From: Cyanophora paradoxa
Taxonomy: Eukaryota > Glaucocystophyceae > Cyanophorales > Cyanophoraceae
NCBI GenBank assembly: GCA_004431415.1
Contig: QPMI01000416.1
Span: 62,001-126,000, forward strand
Direction: 5' to 3'
DNA length: 64,000 nt
In this document: positions 59,716 through 64,000 of the stretch, in pieces
Layout: every line of letters starts with the position of its first letter
Numbering within the stretch: the first letter of the stretch is position 1
Position numbers and translations under genes: made by a program
The notes under the pieces: model-generated
Told to the model about the DNA's origin: nothing
Seen by the model: only the letters and a program-made list of their open reading frames with translations
The model's database searches: none

Positions 59716-61576
59716 GTGCGAAAAGAACCCGTACCCGGGGAGGCGCGAAAGCACCGATATCAATTCCGCGCATTCGACGCGTCCGCCTTGAATCTGAAGT
59801 CCGCCATGCACCGCGAGGGGTTCAGGGACCGCAAGCACGGCGGGGAGGTCCTCGCCGACCTCCTGGAGGCGAAGTATGGGCGCCCGCACGAGTGCGCTCC
59901 GGGGGCGCGCCCGACGCACGCGCTCTCGCCGCCGCCGAAGCATTTCGCGCAGCGCCGTCGTCATCGGACTGCCGCGCGGCGGTCTCCCTGTTGCCGAAGT
60001 CGTAGTGCGCGCGCGCCTTGCCGAGCGCACCGACACACGCGCGCGCGCGCGCGCGCGAAATCTCTAGATTTCGCGGAGCGTGCGACTGATCGATTTCGCA
60101 GGCCCAGCGCCTCGATGCCCCGCTGGATATCCTCGCGAGTCGAAAGATCGGCGCGCCGGACAATGAGGAGTTCGCTATCGGCGCGGTGACGGAGAGCGGA
60201 ACGCGCGTGCTCAACGATGAGTGAGCGACCGCTGCATCGCATTTGCCGGGGGAACTAGTGTGAATTTTAGATCTAGATCTAGATCTAGATCTCGCTTTAA
60301 CCAGCCCGCTCCCAGGTTTGCCCAGGCCTCATTTTCGCATCCTAATTCGTTATTCTCAGCGTTATTAGTATGTACGGAATTCCTCACTCATACATCGTTT
60401 CAAAGGTGCGCTCTATATATAGCTAGCCGTGCGCAATCTCCGGATCCGGATCCCTCTTTAATTTCGCTCCTCTAAACTGTTTCGCGGCGCAGTCGGCTCA
60501 GCAGTGGCGCACCGCGAAGGAGCGGGCCGCAATGCTCCGGGACGGCGTCCCGCCGCTCGACCTCACGAACAAGACCGTCTTCATCGTAGGTCCGTTGCGA
60601 GCCTAGGCCTCCCTGCCGATCAAATTAAATATTGATTCGGACGCCCCCGCTGGGACCGCAGATGATGGGATTGCGACCGGGTGCGAGACGGCCTCGACTT
60701 TTGCGGCTCATGCGCACCTGCAGGCGCTGCTAAGTTAATTTGCGTTTTGCGACAGAATGACGACGCGTGCCGCCGTCCTGGACGTTCTCGCTCGCCGCCC
60801 GCGCAAGCTCATCGTCGGTCAGCCGCTTAACTTCAAATTTCGCGCGATTCGATCCTGCATTTGATCCCGGCCCGTGCATGCGCAGCCGCCCCCGTGGCCG
60901 CGAAGGACACGGTCGAGCAGCTCCTCTCCATCCCCAGCGTCCACGTCGCTGTGCCCCTCGTCCGTCCGCGCTTGACCGCGACCTAAGCCCGCGCCGTGCG
61001 ATTCTCGCAGGCCCCGCGCGCCGCACTTTAATTTCGCCGCATTTCGAATTCAGACCCCGGTCAAACTGCTCTAAGCCCGCGCCGCGCGATTTTCGCAGGC
61101 CCCGCCGCACTTCCGCGCCGTCGGCAACTGGTACAACCGCTTCGACCAGGCGCGAAATATCTTTCAAACCGGAGTCCACTCGCTTTCTTTTCCAATTCTT
61201 AACTTCGTGCGCATGCGCAGACGGAGGACGAGGAGGCGCTCGCGATCGTGCGGCGGCGCCGGGCGGCCCGCGGGGACGCCGCCGGGGAGCGCGTCGGGCT
61301 CCTCGGCTCGGACAAGGCGGCCCGCGCCGAGGCCGCGAGCCCCCAGTGCGCCCCGCCCTTTGCTTCGTTTGCACCTCGGCGTCTTAGCCTTAAACGAACG
61401 CGTAAACGAACAGCCTTAAGCTTAGCCTTTATAAAGTGAGCTTTCCAGTGCGCCCTGAAGCCTCAGCCTTAGCCTTAGCCTTGAACGTGAGCTTCAAATT
61501 CGCTCATACGACAACCAGATCCTCGGCGGGGGCCTACGACTTCCCGGCCGGCCCGCCCCGCCCGGGCGAGGAGTGA
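59716..61576 (+). CDS. Phosphoribosyltransferase family protein
   Basis: Exons spell out a type I phosphoribosyltransferase of the stand-alone bacterial kind: FRDRKHGGEVLADLLEAKYG (about 59818-59890), AVVIGLPRGGLPVAEVV (59953-60004), AQRLDAPLDILASRKIGAPD and EFAIGAVTESGTRVLN (60102-60220), QQWRTAKERAAMLRDGVPPL, VFIV joined to DDGIATG (about 60661), the PRPP-binding loop, TTRAAVLDVLARRP, VEQLLSIPSVHVAVPLV, HFRAVGNWYNRFDQ, and a C-terminal extension ending AGAYDFPAGPPRPGEE at 61576. Introns are short and GTGCGY-type. Substrate unknown. The first exon is uncertain: 59716 uses a GTG, while an ATG at 59806 would also keep the DRKHGGE block. Confidence 0.72.
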
Positions 61577-61842
61577 GCCTGGTGCTGGAATCGAACCCGA
61601 GGAAAACGCAAGAATTCGAACTCGATTCTCCAGAGCAGAGCGTTGAAAAATAGACTGTCTAGCCCGCTAGCTGGCTACCTGAGGACGGCTAACTACGGCT
61701 TAGTACAGCTAGCTATAGGCTCGCAAAACTGGCTCGCCGAAAGCAAAGCCTACGGCTATAGCTAGCGATGTAACTAATAATGTACAACAATCTGTCCCGA
61801 GTCCCGAGGGATCAAGAGCGAGGCTCGGGCTTCGGGCAGAGT
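61577..61842. other. Convergent 3' spacer between two host genes
   Basis: Separates the ends of the phosphoribosyltransferase gene (plus) and the RING-H2 gene (minus). Rich in GCTAGC/TAGCTA strings. No gene seen. Confidence 0.5.
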
Positions 61843-63223
61843 CTAGGAGATGACGCAGCGGCCGTCCGGGCGGGGCCTCGGGCGGGCCTGATCGGGCCGC
61901 CCTGCCCCCGACGGGGACGAGGACGAGGAGGACTGCGGCGGGGCGGAGGAGGAGGAGGAGGAGGAAGGGGCCGATTCCCCAGGAGCGGCCTTGGACGGCC
62001 CGCCGGCAGACTGGCCCGCGGCCTTGTCCTTCTCCCCCCCGCCGACGCCGTTCTCCTGCAGGGGGACCGTCGAATCGGACCGGGTAGCGAAAGGGGGAGG
62101 GGTACAGCATTTTAAGGGGGTACGGCGAACCTGGAGCAGGGCGAGCACGTCGGCCCGGCACATGGGGCACGTGAGGGAGCGCGAGAACCAGCCTTCGATG
62201 CACCTGTACCCCACGGGATCGGGTCAGGGAGATCGAAGTGGGGGGGTACGGGGCCGCTTCGTTCGCACTTCTCGTGGTAGATGTGGATGCAGGGGAGGGC
62301 GGCGGCGGTCTGGCCGGCGGAGAACTCGTCAAGGCAGACGTGGCAGCTCGCGTTCTCGCCGGCCAGCGGCCCTCCAACCTCGAAGAGGGGCAGCTGCGCC
62401 ATCGCTACGCGCGCCCCCCGCGCCGTCTCTTCCGCTTGCTGCCGGGACTGTGAGCCCCGAAACGGACGCGTGGCCCGGAAAAAGCACCCGCTGCCGCTCT
62501 GCTTCCCGCTCTTGAAGCGCGCCGGTCATCATAACCTGCGCGCGGAGGCTTCGAAACGCGCACAGCGGAGGCCGCACATTTGATCCGGGTCGCGCGCACC
62601 CCCATGACCACGAAGGCGATGCGCTCGACGTCCCGCTGGAACACCTGAAGCTGCTGCGGCGACATGCCCGGCATGGTGATGGTGGCAGCCTCAGTCGACT
62701 GCGGGCGCGCGTGCGCGTGCGCGCGTCAGCGAGGAAGCTTCGGAGAATCAAAAGGGCGCACCACGAAGTTGCGCAGATCTTCGAGGAGCCTCCGTGGTAT
62801 CTCCATCGACTGTGGGGACGATCTCCGCTGGCGGCGCCGCGGCCGCTGCTGCTCCTCCGAACTGGTCTCGCCATCTGACTCGTCCCGCGCGCGGCGCCGG
62901 CCCCTGGCGCGACGACGCGGCTGCAACGGTGCTGAGATTAGAGAAGCAAGGTCGCATCGATGGGAGCGCTCTCACCGTGCCCGGGGACCGGCCCTCTGAG
63001 CTGGCTGCGTTTGGGGCAGGAGCGCCGGAACTCTCGCTCTGAGCGCAGCGGGGATCGCAGTGAGCGGATCACTGGCATGCAGAATGCTCGACGAGAGCGG
63101 ATCCAGAGGCACCTCTGCAACCCTTTCCTGCCCGGCGGCCTGACTTGCTGTGGTTTCCCTCCGAGCCTGCGGCGCAGACGAGCTGGAGCCGGTGGCCGAT
63201 CCGTTATCCCGGGAGCTCTCCAT
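61843..63223 (-). CDS. RING-H2 finger protein with C-terminal CaaX box
   Basis: The start is inferred at 63223 (MESSRDNGSATGSSSSAPQA), a Ser/Ala-rich exon ending at a GTGAGA donor near 62977. Next come a basic Ser/Arg exon (RRRARGRRRARDESDGETSS, then SMEIPRRLLEDLRNFVV), a helical exon (SPQQLQVFQRDVERIAFVVM), and QAEETARGARVAMAQLPLFE. The RING-H2 is CHVCLDEF...CIHIYHEK joined across a 65-bp intron (62204-62268) to CIEGWFSRSLTCPMCRADVL, giving the regular Cys/His spacing. The last exon is Ser/Pro-rich and ends RCVIS, a CaaX prenylation motif, before TAG at 61845-61843. The likely role is a lipid-anchored E3 ubiquitin ligase. Outer exon borders are approximate. Confidence 0.72.
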
Positions 63224-64000
63224 TTGCAAGGTCTGCAGGCAATTGGCACTGCTGCGCGCTGAAGGGAAAGCTGCACGGCCTGCACGCCAGCGCCGCCGAC
63301 CGGCCGCCGTGCACGGCGAGCTGCTGTATGCTGTGGATCGGCTGAGCTGCGTAGCGGGCAGCCTGCTATGGCTGCTTTCTTCTCTTGACCGCGCGCACGG
63401 CGTACCCCTCCTCGCTCCCTGGACCCAGCTAGCGCTGCATGCATATGCATATGCGCAGAATTTGATCGCTCGACCGGGCCATGCATGGCGCTAGCGCTTG
63501 TAGGCGCTTCGAAGTTCGCGATCCTCGAGCGTGCACGTGCACGGCGTAGCACGTGCACGGACCCACAGCACGCCAGCGCTGCGGCCGCTAGCTCCTGCTG
63601 AGACGCCGCCCCACGCGTAGCTAGCGCTCCTCCGTACCGTAGTACGCGTACCGCAAGCTGGCGCCGTAGCCATGAGCGCTGCGCATGCGGCAGCCTCGCG
63701 CGAGGTGGGGTCCATGCTTTTGCCAGGGGCCCCTCCGGCATGGGGAGGGATCACGGGAGGGGCGGGCGCCGGCCGGGGCGCAGGCGCAGGCCGCCGGGCG
63801 CAGACGCAGGCGGGGGGAAGGGCGGCCTGTTCCGACACGGGCGAGGCCCGCGAGCACGAGACGAAGTCGGGGCAGGCATCAGAGGGGCGGGCGCCGGCCG
63901 GCGCCGGGGCGCGGGCGCAGGCGGGGGGAAGGGCGGCCTGTTCCGACACGGGCGAGGCCCGCGAGCCCGTATCACCAGAGGGGCGGGCCGGGGCGCAGCC
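63224..64000. repeat. Host intergenic end region with GC-rich minisatellite
   Basis: 63224-63750 shows no convincing exon. From about 63755 a GC-rich unit repeats: GAGGGGCGGGCGCCGGCC followed by GCGCAGGCGG and GGGAAGGGCGGCCTGTTCC, with starts near 63755, 63878 and 63969, the last cut by the window end. Long frames here are repeats read as codons. Confidence 0.6.

Noticed and set aside
39698-64000. tRNA or rRNA genes
   Set aside because: No cloverleaf or rRNA-like conserved stretch noticed on either strand. A covariance-model scan would be needed to exclude them fully.

Overview
The window joins two very different kinds of DNA. Positions 1-39697 are AT-rich, gene-dense and almost intron-free. 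They hold two related proviruses of the Polinton / Polinton-like virus (PLV) type, one nested inside the other. From 39698 to the end the DNA is very GC-rich, with short introns (mostly GTGCGY...CAG, some GC-AG), CpG-rich spacers and eukaryotic proteins (TRAF-like, RING fingers, TPR, a phosphoribosyltransferase). This is the nuclear genome of a unicellular eukaryote, plausibly an alga or other protist. I cannot name the species.

Inner provirus (4763-31016, 26,254 bp) is complete. It has 173-bp terminal inverted repeats, each opening with a 75-bp palindrome, and is flanked by a 6-bp target duplication (CTGATG). From left to right it holds: two related fibre-type proteins, a small protein and a 2,100-residue fibre with a self-cleaving C-terminal chaperone (all minus strand); a patatin-discoidin protein; two minor-capsid candidates; the major capsid protein; the packaging ATPase; small proteins; a 1-kb non-coding hub of hairpins and repeats; a primase-SF3 helicase; an HNH-AP2 endonuclease; a protein-primed DNA polymerase B; and a DD35E integrase.

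Outer provirus (1-4762 plus 31023-39697; left end outside the window) has its own packaging ATPase (cut by the window edge), MCP and the same divergent pair of minor-capsid candidates. Its long fibre gene was split by the inner element. Rejoining 4762 to 31023 restores the reading frame exactly. To the right lie the rest of that fibre gene, an HNH-2xAP2 endonuclease, two more fibre genes (one with a C1q-like head), a small phage-type protein, a series of large inverted repeats, and a 296-bp terminal palindrome ending at 39697. The host begins at the next base.

Many genes of both elements carry single-base frameshifts, nearly all readable as loss of one base next to a short homopolymer. These may be real decay or consensus error. 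The inner MCP, ATPase, giant fibre and integrase are intact.

Host part: a tandem pair of ten-exon paralogues (40955-42812 and 45105-47763); a convergent multi-exon gene with a C-terminal TPR region (47940-51661, minus); a gene with an internally duplicated domain (52380-54935); a membrane/coiled-coil/RING protein (55086-56204); a TRAF-type RING/zinc-finger/coiled-coil/MATH protein (56825-59411); a phosphoribosyltransferase (about 59716-61576); and a RING-H2 protein ending in a CaaX box (61843-63223, minus).
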